Source: Leptospira andrefontaineae (GTDB lineage Bacteria > Spirochaetota > Leptospiria > Leptospirales > Leptospiraceae). Taken from it: a DNA stretch of 64,000 nucleotides. Made by a program: the position numbers and the translations under genes. Under the pieces are notes generated by a model. The model was not told where the DNA came from. It ran no database searches and worked only from the letters and a program-made list of their open reading frames with translations. Numbering within the stretch: position 1 is the stretch's first letter; each line of letters begins with the position of its first letter. Positions 8,142 to 17,371 of this stretch are shown here, in pieces. The stretch is from positions 228,650 to 292,649 of the forward strand of contig NZ_RQEY01000023.1 of NCBI RefSeq assembly GCF_004770105.1. Reading direction: 5' to 3'.

Positions 8142-9308
8142 GTGTTAGCAACTATGAGAACAAAAGAACGAGATAAACTTCACAAAGATGGGCTCATCAA
8201 TTTTTCGATGGCGTTTACTGCCGCGGGATTTTTATGGAGCTTTTTATATTTTATATTAGGTTTTCCGCAATCGGCTATAATTCCTGGAGGTTATGCAATC
8301 TTGAGTTTATTAAGCCTGTTTTTTGTTTTTGTTACAGGTAAGTATTTAGCTTTTAGATTTCTCCAATTTCTTTTTATCTTAATACTTCCTGTACTTTTAC
8401 AATTAAGCTTAGGGGGTTTCGAGAACTCAGGAGCGGTGATTATTTGGGCAATTCTTTGTCCACTTGGAGCTCTTTCATTCGCACCAATTCGTCAAGGTTT
8501 GGTCTGGTTCGGATTATTTTTGGTCGTTTTGGTTTTAACAGGACTTGCTGAATTTTATTTGCAACTGCCTATACCAAAAGTAGAGCGTAATATGCAAATT
8601 TTGTTTTTTGTGATCAATATTATAGGGGCAGGAACATTAACTTTCTTTAGCTTATACTATTTTATTTCTAAAAACAAGCAAGAGCATGATAGAGCTGAAA
8701 ATCTACTTCTGAATATTCTACCCGAACCTATTGCAGAAAGATTAAAACGAAATCCATCTACAATTGCCGACGGATACAAAATGGTTTCTATATTATTTGC
8801 AGATATAGAGAATTTCACAGTAATTTCGCAAAAGGTCTCTCCTGAAACTTTGGTACATTTTCTGAATGATGTGTTTTCTCACTTCGATCTTCTCGCTGAA
8901 AAATACGGAATGGAAAAAATTAAAACTATAGGAGATGCGTATATGGCTGTTTCTGGAATTCCGATTTGGCATGAAGGCCATGCTAAATCTGCAATGGAGA
9001 TGGCCATTGAAATGCAGAAGTTTGTAAAAACATTGTATGATCCTTCCGGAAAACCTTTAAGAATGAGGATTGGTATACATTCGGGACCTGTTGTTGCGGG
9101 TGTGATTGGTAAGAAAAAATTCGCATATGATCTTTGGGGTGATGCAGTGAATACCGCTAGTCGTTTGGAGTCTCATGGTGTGCCTGGTCGTATTCAGATC
9201 TCTGAAACTACTTATGATCTTCTTGAAGATACTTCTCAAATTGAAATTCGTAGATTAATAGATGTAAAAGGTAAGGGAGAAATGAAGACCTATCTCAGTT
9301 ATGAATAG
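8142..9308 (+). CDS. Membrane class III adenylate cyclase
   Basis: A 388-residue protein with about six transmembrane segments (residues 20-175), a short linker helix and a class III cyclase domain from about 210 to 385. The first metal Asp is in FADIENF (D221), the second in KTIGD (D265). The base-selecting residues are Lys (K261) and Asp (D330 in YDLWG), the pair used for ATP rather than GTP. The transition-state Asn and Arg are in NTASR (N337, R341). All catalytic residues are present, so an active cAMP synthase is expected. The start is GTG at 8142 with AAGGA about 5 bases before it; ATG at 8154 is the alternative. The membrane part resembles no sensor I can name. Confidence 0.85.
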   Translation: MLATMRTKERDKLHKDGLINFSMAFTAAGFLWSFLYFILGFPQSAIIPGGYAILSLLSLFFVFVTGKYLAFRFLQFLFILILPVLLQLSLGGFENSGAVIIWAILCPLGALSFAPIRQGLVWFGLFLVVLVLTGLAEFYLQLPIPKVERNMQILFFVINIIGAGTLTFFSLYYFISKNKQEHDRAENLLLNILPEPIAERLKRNPSTIADGYKMVSILFADIENFTVISQKVSPETLVHFLNDVFSHFDLLAEKYGMEKIKTIGDAYMAVSGIPIWHEGHAKSAMEMAIEMQKFVKTLYDPSGKPLRMRIGIHSGPVVAGVIGKKKFAYDLWGDAVNTASRLESHGVPGRIQISETTYDLLEDTSQIEIRRLIDVKGKGEMKTYLSYE

Positions 9309-9325
9309 GAAAAGATCATAGAAAG

Positions 9326-9349
9326 TGCGGAGGCCATTAAGCTTCCGCA
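9326..9349. terminator. Possible bidirectional terminator hairpin between cyclase and AraC genes
   Basis: TGCGGAGGC and GCTTCCGCA form a 9-bp stem (one G-T pair) with a 6-base loop between two convergent genes, overlapping the end of the AraC gene. The T-tract is weak on both sides (CTTTC on the minus strand), so the call is tentative. Confidence 0.4.
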
Positions 9350-10188
9350 TAACTTGCCGGTACTTCTATAAATGATTTCAGGAGTCTCGTGCTTCTGAAT
9401 ATTTCGGAAGGAGGTAATCCGAATGTGGCACGAAAGGTCCTGGTAAAATGAGCTGAATCGAAAAATCCAGCACGATGTGCGGAATCGGTATGATTCATTC
9501 CATGTAAAAGAGAATACACAGTTAATTTAAGCCTGAACCAAGTGCGAAATGAATGAAATGGAATACCAATCTCTTTCTTAAATTGGTGCTCCAAATTAGA
9601 AACAGACATACCGGCAAATTCAGCCAGATCTTTCGCAGAATGATCTTCATGAGGCATTGTAGTGATCAACTCTACGATCTTCTGGATACGTTGGTCTATT
9701 ATTCTTGAATCGTTCTCTACAATCGGGGGGACCTGATTTAATAATTTTAATAGTATTTCTTCCGAATCAGAATCATCGGAAAGGATTTGATTGATCTTAT
9801 TAAATAGTTCCTCTTCTTCCCTCAATGAAATAAAAATACCGTCCGTTTCACTTTCTAAATTCGATGCTCTTAAGGATTCATAATTAGGACTGCTTAAATC
9901 CATAAAGAGCAATATACAGAACTTTCCTGAAAATCGGATGGAATGATCTACCATTGGTGGGATCAGTGCAGAACGAAAAGAGATCCAATCGGAATCATTT
10001 AAAGAAATTTGGAATTCTCCATCTAAGCTGATACAAACTGTGGCAGCTGCTCTTCGACGTAAGGTTAGATCAGGGAGATAGCCTGCAAACAGGCAGCGAC
10101 TTCCCCAAATACAAATCCTTTCTTGTCGATCGAGTGGGTGAGAATTAATTTCCATAGATTGCAGAATTATACAAGGAGCTTTCATCAT
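9337..10188 (-). CDS. AraC-family transcriptional regulator
   Basis: A protein of up to 283 residues. The C-terminal third has the two helix-turn-helix units of AraC regulators: DLAEFAGMSVSNLEHQFKKE and the second ending in SAHFTRTFRATFGLPPSE. The N-terminal 180 residues look like a cupin-type sensor domain (RRRAAATVCISLDGEFQI). The start is unsure: ATG codons lie at 10188 and 10185, and another at 10155. A TTGCAG-17-TATAAT promoter on the minus strand (10194-10166) would start transcription at about 10158, which favours a leaderless message from 10155. The gene is divergent from a methyltransferase gene, which it may control. The ligand is unknown. Confidence 0.85.
   Translation of the reverse strand: MMKAPCIILQSMEINSHPLDRQERICIWGSRCLFAGYLPDLTLRRRAAATVCISLDGEFQISLNDSDWISFRSALIPPMVDHSIRFSGKFCILLFMDLSSPNYESLRASNLESETDGIFISLREEEELFNKINQILSDDSDSEEILLKLLNQVPPIVENDSRIIDQRIQKIVELITTMPHEDHSAKDLAEFAGMSVSNLEHQFKKEIGIPFHSFRTWFRLKLTVYSLLHGMNHTDSAHRAGFFDSAHFTRTFRATFGLPPSEIFRSTRLLKSFIEVPASYAEA
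10159..10174 (-). promoter_or_regulatory. Third copy of the TTGTATAATTCTGCAA motif, possible AraC promoter
   Basis: On the minus strand this 16-mer is identical to the copy at 8088-8103. Here it provides a -10 TATAAT (10171-10166) 17 bases after TTGCAG (10194-10189), giving a predicted start of transcription 3-4 bases before an in-frame ATG at 10155. It also lies inside the longer AraC reading frame. Confidence 0.45.
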
Positions 10189-10290
10189 CTGCAAATATAA
10201 TCATCCTGTCACTTAGAAATTATTTTGCCCTTCATTCTGGGCAGAAGGTTGGAAAGAACAATACTACTCTATAATAGGATTTACACTTAT

Positions 10291-11136
10291 ATGTTAAAGC
10301 AAGCTTTGGAATCTAAAACTGAAAATCCAAACAAAACATTATGGGAGAAGGGTGATTTCACTGAGATCGCTTCCTTAATGCGCAAATCAGGAGAAGAGCT
10401 CGTAACTCATCTCGGAATAATATCTCCATTGAAAATTTTGGATTTAGGATCCGGAGATGGAACGACTGCGATCCCACTTGCAAGGACCGGATCGGAAGTG
10501 TTAGGGATCGATATTGCAAAAAACTTAGTAGAGGCTGGGAATAGAAGGGCGAAAGCAGAAGGTCTTTCCAATTTGAAATTCCAAGAAGGAGACGCATGCA
10601 ATTTACAGGAAGTTCTCGATCGTTCTTTTGATCTAACTATTTCCGTATTTGGGGCAATGTTTGCTCCGAAACCATTTGATGTTGCAAGCGAAATGGTTCG
10701 GGTTACAAAACCCGGTGGTCGTATCGTAATGGGGAATTGGATCCCAAATGATCCTACGTCGTTTGTTTCCCAGTTGTTAAAGATAAGCTCTTCCTTTTCA
10801 CCTCCACCTCCGGAAGGTTTTGTAAGTCCAATGACTTGGGGAATGAAATCTTATATTATGGATTATTTTGCAAAGGCAGGAGTGAAAGCCGAGAAAATTT
10901 CCCTACTCAAAGATACATACAGTTTTATCTCTCCAGATAAAACACCTGAGGATTTGATAGAGTTACTCAGAAAATTTTACGGTCCAACGATGAATGCATT
11001 TGATTCTGCTGAGAAAAATGGAAAGGCAGAAGAGCTGCGTAGGCAACTTATCCAACTTGCAAATGAACAAAACCAAAGTGGAGATGTTGGAATTTCAATA
11101 CCTGCTACTTTTTTAAGAGTCACTATTGATCTATAA
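10291..11136 (+). CDS. Class I SAM-dependent methyltransferase
   Basis: A 281-residue cytoplasmic enzyme. The frame extends to a TTG at 10225, but the ATG at 10291 is preferred: AGGA lies 11 bases before it and the family normally begins shortly before the WEKGDFTEIA segment. Motif I is ILDLGSGDGTTAIPLA, the acidic loop after strand 2 is VLGIDIA, and motif IV is DLTISVFGAMFAP, with GGRIVMGNW after it. It resembles UbiE/MenG-like and small-molecule methyltransferases of Methyltransf_11/25 type; the acceptor is unknown. It is divergent from the AraC gene and ends in a strong terminator, so it is probably a single-gene transcript controlled by that regulator. Confidence 0.8.
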   Translation: MLKQALESKTENPNKTLWEKGDFTEIASLMRKSGEELVTHLGIISPLKILDLGSGDGTTAIPLARTGSEVLGIDIAKNLVEAGNRRAKAEGLSNLKFQEGDACNLQEVLDRSFDLTISVFGAMFAPKPFDVASEMVRVTKPGGRIVMGNWIPNDPTSFVSQLLKISSSFSPPPPEGFVSPMTWGMKSYIMDYFAKAGVKAEKISLLKDTYSFISPDKTPEDLIELLRKFYGPTMNAFDSAEKNGKAEELRRQLIQLANEQNQSGDVGISIPATFLRVTIDL

Positions 11137-11170
11137 GTAAAAACTTTATATAGAAGCTCTTAATAAAACA

Positions 11171-11200
11171 AAAAGGCCGACTCTTTTAAGTCGGCCTTTT
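11171..11200. terminator. Strong bidirectional rho-independent terminator
   Basis: A 12-bp perfect stem (AAAAGGCCGACT / AGTCGGCCTTTT) with a CTTTTA loop lies between the convergent methyltransferase and glycosidase genes. The stem has A/T tracts on both sides, so it works in both directions. A smaller hairpin, TAGGCGA-ACC-TCGCCTA, follows at 11212-11228. Confidence 0.9.
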
Positions 11201-11238
11201 ATATTCTCCACTAGGCGAACCTCGCCTAATAGTCGATA

Positions 11239-13527
11239 TTATCTATTTTGAATAGTCACATTCTCAGTCTTCACATAAGAAGTATCAAACCACCATGCGC
11301 GAACTTCCATAGGACGATCCGCTTTGTCTGGTGCTATATTAAAATCTAATGAGAAGTTTGTATATTGGCCCGGACCAACAAACTCATGTCTATAAACGTC
11401 TCTTCTTGCCAATACTTCTTGGCCATCGTAAACGTCTATGGTCACAACTTTATCGTTATTCGCGTTAGTTACATCTACTAACATGCGGAATACGGCACGT
11501 TTGTTTCCTGTTCCCCAACGACCTCTGTCATAAGGTCCATAGATAATATGATCCGCCCAATGATCACCTGTGGTAACAACCCAAGCATCACCTTCTGCGA
11601 ATCCGGTGCGGTGAGAAAGATTTTTAGCCTTATATACTAAAGGTAATTCTCCACTCAATGGAGAAGAGCAACAAAGTAGTGCAGCTCCTCCTCCGTCCCT
11701 TTGAGCAACCCCAGCTACGTATTCGGTATCAGCACATTGGCCCTTGTAAGAACCTGGAGCCCAATCTCCTCCACGCTGAGATGAACGGCTATCTCCTCTG
11801 TCGAACCAAATAGTGCGGCATGAGTTAGCAAGAGGAACTTTACTGTGAGCACAAAGGATTCCACTAGTTCCCCAAGAGTGTTTAGTTGCCCCTGCAACAT
11901 AGTAGTCATTAGGACATTCGTATTTAGTAAATCCGCCGGCCCAATCTCCTGTTCCATGGTAACGAGTGGTAGTTTCATAAACCGCTTGCACGTTAATCGC
12001 ACGGTCAGCATGCCAAAGTTTTCCGTATTTTGTATCACTACAAAGTGCTCTTTGGTCACGGCTTAAGCCTAATAGACGTTCTCCATCAGGACAGGTTCCT
12101 TTGTTTGCACCTGATAACCAATCGTTATCAATTGTACTTACGTTATCATCTACACCGTTAAAGCCGATCTTGGTCAAATGGTCTACGTAAGCAACGGGTC
12201 CAGTCTTACCATTGAAAGCAAGAAGGCGATCCATATGTTCATCTCGCCAGTTGCCTCGTTTCATTTGAGACCAATCAGAAGTTACAAGTCCCCATTCGTC
12301 TTCGCCGTTTAGAGGCCAGAATGCGAAATCAATATCCTTCTCGATTAAATAATCCACAAGCCTTTTGAGCCACTCTCTATCTGCAGGATTTGTTTCTCCT
12401 GGAGAAGCTCCGAATTCACTTACCCAAACAGGAGCTGTAGTAACTGCATCTGGATCAGTTACATATCCCCATTCGTCTGTGATAGTGTTTCGGAATGTAT
12501 TTAGATCCATATCCTTGTATTTGATATTTCCGCCGGAAGTTCCATCGTCACCGTTATGTTTAGGTCCGATAAATCCATAGTTATGAGCGGCATAAACCAG
12601 TTTATTTACATTACGAATATGAACTTGAAGATCTCTAACAGGTTTTAGGTGAGGACGTTCCCCGGAACCTAAGATCGGGATCGCTCCCCACCAATTGATA
12701 CCTTCGACAACTATGACCAAATCTGGGTTAGCGCGTAAGATATCATTTCCAGCTTCCTGAGCAGCCTTACGCCAATCGTCTATATTATTCCAACCCCAGT
12801 TAGGGCTATTCGGTAAATGAGTATCGTTAAAACGTTGTGTGCGAACTTCGTTTCTAAGATCCGCAGCAGCGACTAACTTATTATTCTTATAACGATTTAC
12901 CAAGAACACCCAATCCGCTTTCCACATTTCAGGAGTTTGGTTATAGGCAAAGGAAGATCCTGTGTGATACCATTGGCCATTATAGTCGAATCCACAGCAC
13001 CATTCTGAGAAAGTAGTATGGTTATTTAAGACCACTACGATCCCTGCGGCAGTCAAAGCTGCTACGGTTTCATCATAGATCTGTAAGGCTGTCTTTCCGA
13101 AAAATTGTGGGTTAGCAGCCACATGTTCGTTCGGAACGATATTCGCGTCATGAAGCATTATATTAGAAAAAGGCAATCTAACTGAGTTGAAGCCCCATTC
13201 TTGGATCAGGGAAATAATATGAGAGATAGGCTGTTTATCCAAGCCTCCCACTACCTGACGAGTATCGCTTGCTCCATACCAGTTCACCGCTTTCAATTTG
13301 AAACGGTTATTATTCGAATCTACGATATATCTTCCGTTCGTACTCAGAGGAACGATCGGAGGATTGGTCGCCACTACAAAAGCTCGTACAGAGTTGTAAG
13401 TGGATTTCGCCGATTTAGAAAGTGAGAACGGTAAATACGCTTGGTCTGTTTCAGGGGAACAACTTGCTAATATAGCAAAGACCACCGATACAGAACAAAA
13501 AATTTTCATTTTCCTTCTGTTAAACAT
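11239..13527 (-). CDS. GH5-family glycoside hydrolase lipoprotein with C-terminal binding modules
   Basis: A 762-residue protein. The ATG at 13527 is chosen over an upstream TTG because GGAGAG stands 8 bases before it. The signal peptide ends in ILASC, a lipobox. Residues about 55-460 are a cellulase-type GH5 domain: VNWYGAS and GFNSVRLPFS at the start, acid/base Glu in DLRNEVR (about residue 227), an AAHNYGF histidine, and nucleophile Glu in WVSEFGAS (about residue 371). Residues about 470-635 hold three Cys-containing repeats of 55-65 residues, each starting near WxxGxxxGxC. The last 120 residues look like a beta-sandwich carbohydrate-binding module. The likely role is a surface beta-glucanase or mannanase; the substrate is unknown. 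Confidence 0.85.
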   Translation of the reverse strand: MFNRRKMKIFCSVSVVFAILASCSPETDQAYLPFSLSKSAKSTYNSVRAFVVATNPPIVPLSTNGRYIVDSNNNRFKLKAVNWYGASDTRQVVGGLDKQPISHIISLIQEWGFNSVRLPFSNIMLHDANIVPNEHVAANPQFFGKTALQIYDETVAALTAAGIVVVLNNHTTFSEWCCGFDYNGQWYHTGSSFAYNQTPEMWKADWVFLVNRYKNNKLVAAADLRNEVRTQRFNDTHLPNSPNWGWNNIDDWRKAAQEAGNDILRANPDLVIVVEGINWWGAIPILGSGERPHLKPVRDLQVHIRNVNKLVYAAHNYGFIGPKHNGDDGTSGGNIKYKDMDLNTFRNTITDEWGYVTDPDAVTTAPVWVSEFGASPGETNPADREWLKRLVDYLIEKDIDFAFWPLNGEDEWGLVTSDWSQMKRGNWRDEHMDRLLAFNGKTGPVAYVDHLTKIGFNGVDDNVSTIDNDWLSGANKGTCPDGERLLGLSRDQRALCSDTKYGKLWHADRAINVQAVYETTTRYHGTGDWAGGFTKYECPNDYYVAGATKHSWGTSGILCAHSKVPLANSCRTIWFDRGDSRSSQRGGDWAPGSYKGQCADTEYVAGVAQRDGGGAALLCCSSPLSGELPLVYKAKNLSHRTGFAEGDAWVVTTGDHWADHIIYGPYDRGRWGTGNKRAVFRMLVDVTNANNDKVVTIDVYDGQEVLARRDVYRHEFVGPGQYTNFSLDFNIAPDKADRPMEVRAWWFDTSYVKTENVTIQNR

Positions 13528-13761
13528 TTTGAATTCTCTCCATTGAATTCCCAATCAATCACGGATAGTTTTTTATATGTGTGGGGATTATTTAACAGAG
13601 CGTACTTATAAATCGTTTATTTTTTCCCAAGATTCCATTCTATATCTTACGTTTTTTCTTTTTAAAGCGTTTGTTATAATAAAAATATTGAACGAACAGT
13701 CCATATATTTAAAATTACTACATTACAAAATGCGATAAATATTATGAATACTTAATATGAC

Positions 13762-14796
13762 TTATTCACAAAGGATCTGGATCTTCCCATCCGTCATATT
13801 CTGGCTATAAAATGCATATGCCTCTGCGGCTTCTTCCAACTTGAATTGGCGTTGTATCTTGGGTCTGAACAGACCGTTCACATTCTCGATCACTTCTCGC
13901 GATAGTAAATATCTCGACGGAAGAGAGAGTGCGTTGATATAGTATTCGATCTCGAAAAATTGGACTTTCCAACCGTTGAATAATTTCTGAGGTTGGAATT
14001 GCATAGGGCCGGTATTAAAATAACCATACATACAAAGGGTGGATCCTTGAGGCATAGATCGGACAAGTGTTAAAGGCATTTCTCCTCCGATACAATCGAA
14101 ACCGTATGTGCAATTGACTTCTTTACAGAGTTCTGTAAGTCGTTTTTCGAAATCCGGATCGGATTGGTTTAATACGTACGATGCGCCTTCTTCTTTGCAG
14201 ATCGAGATCTGCTCCTCCCTGCGAACGATAGCTATACTTTTTAAACCGTATGTATGTGCGACACGCATCGTCATTCTGGCAACTGCTCCTGCCGCAGCGG
14301 TAATAAAAAAATATTTGGATTCAGATGCTTTCGCGCATCTTGCCATAGCAATCCCGGTAATAGGATTTGCAACTGAGGAGGCTGCCTCCTGGAATTGAAC
14401 GTCATTAGGAAGAACGATCAATTTTAAAGCCTCTGCCAAAGCATATTCCGCAAATACTCCGCTCTTGCTATAAAAGGCGACTCTTTTACCAAGTCTCATT
14501 TTTCCGACAATCCCTCCTCCGTTAGCTACTACTGTTCCTGCTGCTTCAAAGCCGACCCCTCTAGGATAAGGATAATCAAAAGTAGAACTGTATACTCCTC
14601 GGATATGGTAAAGATCGTTCGGGTTCATAGAGCCTCGATCCACCTTTATGAGAACCTGTCCAGGGCCAGGTTTAGGCAAATCGATAGAAGTAAGTTGTAG
14701 GATTTTTTTGATCTCATTCGGATCTGAGAGTGCCTCGTTAGGTAGTGGGCCTAATTGTCTGACGGCCTTCATTTTTTTAGGGAGATTGTTTTTCAT
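13762..14796 (-). CDS. Zinc-less MDR-superfamily oxidoreductase (quinone reductase-like)
   Basis: A 344-residue enzyme of the medium-chain dehydrogenase/reductase superfamily. The N-terminal GroES-like domain has PGPGQVLIKVDRGSMNPNDLYHIRG and GVGFEAAGTVV; the Rossmann part has FFITAAAGAVARMTMRVAHTYGLKSIAIVRR, with a Gly/Ala-rich NADPH loop, and ends with GKIQILCE. The catalytic-zinc Cys and structural Cys cluster of alcohol dehydrogenases are absent, so it is closer to quinone oxidoreductase or trans-2-enoyl reductase types. It lies 23 bases after the tandem VOC gene and is probably cotranscribed with it; together they may handle reactive carbonyl or quinone compounds, which is inference. Confidence 0.8.
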   Translation of the reverse strand: MKNNLPKKMKAVRQLGPLPNEALSDPNEIKKILQLTSIDLPKPGPGQVLIKVDRGSMNPNDLYHIRGVYSSTFDYPYPRGVGFEAAGTVVANGGGIVGKMRLGKRVAFYSKSGVFAEYALAEALKLIVLPNDVQFQEAASSVANPITGIAMARCAKASESKYFFITAAAGAVARMTMRVAHTYGLKSIAIVRREEQISICKEEGASYVLNQSDPDFEKRLTELCKEVNCTYGFDCIGGEMPLTLVRSMPQGSTLCMYGYFNTGPMQFQPQKLFNGWKVQFFEIEYYINALSLPSRYLLSREVIENVNGLFRPKIQRQFKLEEAAEAYAFYSQNMTDGKIQILCE

Positions 14797-14819
14797 GGAT
14801 TTATGTTTCCGAATTTTGC

Positions 14820-15821
14820 TTATTTCTGGGAGATCACAAAAAGATTCCCTTCAGGATCCTTAAGTATTACTGAAGTATCATATTCTTCTAATATGATTCC
14901 GCCTTCTGGGAGGATTTTGTTGACTGCCGCTTTTAAATCCAAAACCCGGAATCCTACTGCAATTCTTCCCGTATCAGATTTATTTAATGGACCTCCTTTA
15001 CTGAAATTATTGTAAGTGAATATTTCGAATGTGGGACCACCTTCTTCGTATCCGGGGAGGGGAAGGTGACGACCTTTTACTTCTATCCCGGTGAGTCCCG
15101 TTAGATTTTCTATAAAGTCTCCCTTATAATCCCTTTCGAAGCCTGTTGCATTTGTTTCTAAAATTTTGCCGTAAAAAGAGAGTGCCTTGGTCCAATCCCT
15201 GGAATTGATATTTACATGAAGGAATCGGATCTTATCGATTCCGGAAGGATTTAGTTTAAATCGGGTCCTTACTAACGAATTTAAGCTACGAAAGATAGTG
15301 CTTGGGCTAAGAGGAGTTGGAAATGGAATATGGATCTCGAATATATTTCCATCCGGATCTCTTCCATAAATTGCGGGAACTTTTTGTAAATCCTCGAAAC
15401 TGCTGTCTATCTTTCCTCCATTCTTTTGGATTGTTTGGATGAGACCAGGAACATTATCCGTTTCGAAACAGATATGAGCATAGCCCAGATCGTTTGCAGA
15501 GCTTGTTCCTTGGTTCGATTTCTCTGCTTTTAATATTGTAAATATTGGCCCTTCGTTTTGATAATCGGGAGTTCTGAGAGTAATAACGGAAGAGAGCGGA
15601 TCTCCTAGGGTCCAGTTTGAATCCGTTTTTGTTTCCTTAGCCCTGAATACGTTCTGGTAAAAATCAGAAAGGCGTTTTGGATCCGAACTCCTGAAAATTA
15701 CCGTTTCGAAGGAAAAATCCGAATTTAGAATCCTTTTATATTCATGGGGAGAAGGAGTTAAAACCCACCAGATGGTAATTAAGAAAAGTATGGAGAACAG
15801 AACGATCAGAAACTTTTTCAT
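14820..15821 (-). CDS. Membrane-anchored protein with two VOC (glyoxalase-like) domains
   Basis: A 333-residue protein. The first 22 residues form one hydrophobic helix, which anchors it or serves as a signal peptide. Two VOC domains follow, at about 38-160 (FETVIFRSSDPKRLSDFYQNVF ending in YGRDPDGNIFEIHIP) and about 195-330 (IRFLHVNINSRDWTKALSFYG ending in LKDPEGNLFVISQ). VOC proteins bind a metal at paired barrel ends and include glyoxalases, dioxygenases and resistance proteins. Both units keep the terminal Glu/His-type edge strands, though the second ends in FVISQ without the usual Glu. The reaction is unknown. It precedes the MDR reductase by 23 bases. Confidence 0.8.
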   Translation of the reverse strand: MKKFLIVLFSILFLITIWWVLTPSPHEYKRILNSDFSFETVIFRSSDPKRLSDFYQNVFRAKETKTDSNWTLGDPLSSVITLRTPDYQNEGPIFTILKAEKSNQGTSSANDLGYAHICFETDNVPGLIQTIQKNGGKIDSSFEDLQKVPAIYGRDPDGNIFEIHIPFPTPLSPSTIFRSLNSLVRTRFKLNPSGIDKIRFLHVNINSRDWTKALSFYGKILETNATGFERDYKGDFIENLTGLTGIEVKGRHLPLPGYEEGGPTFEIFTYNNFSKGGPLNKSDTGRIAVGFRVLDLKAAVNKILPEGGIILEEYDTSVILKDPEGNLFVISQK

Positions 15822-15947
15822 ATATAGCTAAGGATAGCATATACATTCTCTTCTGCGCTTGAACGAATCCGGTATAAGTGAAAATATTGTCTCCTCGGAA
15901 CAAGTGTAGGTTATGGACTCTACAAATGGTAAGGCGATCTTCTTTCC

Positions 15948-17279
15948 TTAGTTTTGCTTCAGTCCTTCCCTAACATAGTTACGAATATGAGAACCAACAC
16001 TTTTCATATGATCCTTAATTGTAGAATTCAAGTCTCCTAATGACTTTTGGTTGATCTCAGGCAAAAGTTTATCTTCTGAAAAACCTTTCAATAGATTCGA
16101 TTCATCAATTAGGGTATCAATTTTATCCGAAATATCGTAGCTCTGTTTAGAGACTACATTAACAAGATAAGAATTATCATATTTACCGTAAGTATTATCC
16201 AAATCAGTCTGTTTTACACTTACGATAAAAGGATGATCTAACTCCTTATTTTTATAAGCATTTCTTAATGTACTAAAATGGTATTTTTCGATAGTCGTAT
16301 GTCGACTGGCAATCCTATCAATCGCTTCATTTTTAGCGTTTTCGAATCCAAGAATTGCCTTTAGATTGATCCAAAGCATACTAATTGTTCCAAAATTCGG
16401 AAGAACTCTAGAGTGATATGGTTGGGTCAGATCCGCAACATAATGCATTCCCCAGCCTAAGAAACGATATCCCCAATATGTATGTCCTGTTTGGAAAGCA
16501 TAACGAGAAAGTGTCATGAACTGATAGACTCTATATCGAGGGTAGGTGCGGGTTAGAAATCCTGCTGCAGCAAATATGATCGGGGATTCATGATAATAAC
16601 CTATATGAAATGGGACTTGGGTGGCATAATAGATCTTAGAATCTCCAAAAGATTGTATTCCAAAACCATAATCTTTTCCGAAACTTTCTCCATTATCCTC
16701 GAATAAATTCAGATCCAATCCGAAATCCGGCTCATCACCGGCAGTTGCGAGCACTTCAATCGGGCTGACAAGTTCTCCTATTCGAATATCATAAAATTCA
16801 TAATCTTGTTTTAGATCCTTCTCTCCATAAATACTTACTGTTTTTGGATCCGATTTTTTTCCAGGAAGAGGATTCCCTGGAAGATTCTGTAAAAAATAAC
16901 CTAACGGTGTTCCGGTATTCAACCTAAGCGCTCTTAAGAAATGATTTCGGATTGTTTTTCTATCTCCTCCTTTGAATGAGAGTACATCTGGAAGAGGAGC
17001 ATTTTTATCGTAGTCTAAATTCGCTTCCTTCTCCATATCCCTCATAAGAGGGATAAGTTTGTCTTGTTCTTTAAGTAAAAAATCTTCAAGAGATTCTACT
17101 TTTACCTTAGGTGCTGATACCAATTCAGGCATAACTTCGAGTGCAGGTCGGTTGAATAGAAAATGATTCCACCAGGCTTCTGCAGGTGTAGCAAACAAAC
17201 TAAGTGAGGCGATGAAGATTAGACTAGAGTAATATTTGAGCACACCAAAGAATTCTATATTACCAAGAGAAGTCAACAC
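15948..17279 (-). CDS. Secreted zinc-dependent phospholipase C/S1-P1 nuclease-like protein
   Basis: A 443-residue protein with a signal peptide whose likely cleavage site is PAEA followed by WW. In zinc phospholipases C and S1/P1 nucleases the mature N-terminal Trp is itself a zinc ligand, so this start is telling. The motif GWGMHYVADLTQPYHS, near residue 285, has the HxxxDxxxPxH arrangement that supplies zinc ligands in this superfamily, and further His residues occur before it (VPFHIGYYHESP). The start is uncertain: GTG at 17279, or GTG at 17243. Phospholipase activity would be notable for host or membrane interaction, but the long insertions make the substrate open. It is divergent from the antiporter gene. 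Confidence 0.6.
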   Translation of the reverse strand: MLTSLGNIEFFGVLKYYSSLIFIASLSLFATPAEAWWNHFLFNRPALEVMPELVSAPKVKVESLEDFLLKEQDKLIPLMRDMEKEANLDYDKNAPLPDVLSFKGGDRKTIRNHFLRALRLNTGTPLGYFLQNLPGNPLPGKKSDPKTVSIYGEKDLKQDYEFYDIRIGELVSPIEVLATAGDEPDFGLDLNLFEDNGESFGKDYGFGIQSFGDSKIYYATQVPFHIGYYHESPIIFAAAGFLTRTYPRYRVYQFMTLSRYAFQTGHTYWGYRFLGWGMHYVADLTQPYHSRVLPNFGTISMLWINLKAILGFENAKNEAIDRIASRHTTIEKYHFSTLRNAYKNKELDHPFIVSVKQTDLDNTYGKYDNSYLVNVVSKQSYDISDKIDTLIDESNLLKGFSEDKLLPEINQKSLGDLNSTIKDHMKSVGSHIRNYVREGLKQN

Positions 17280-17371
17280 AAACTGTCAAAGGGAAAACTA
17301 CACCGTAAAGTTGTTGAGTAGATGAAAAGGTTTATGATGATCTGTAAAATCTCTCACTCAAACAGGAAAAG

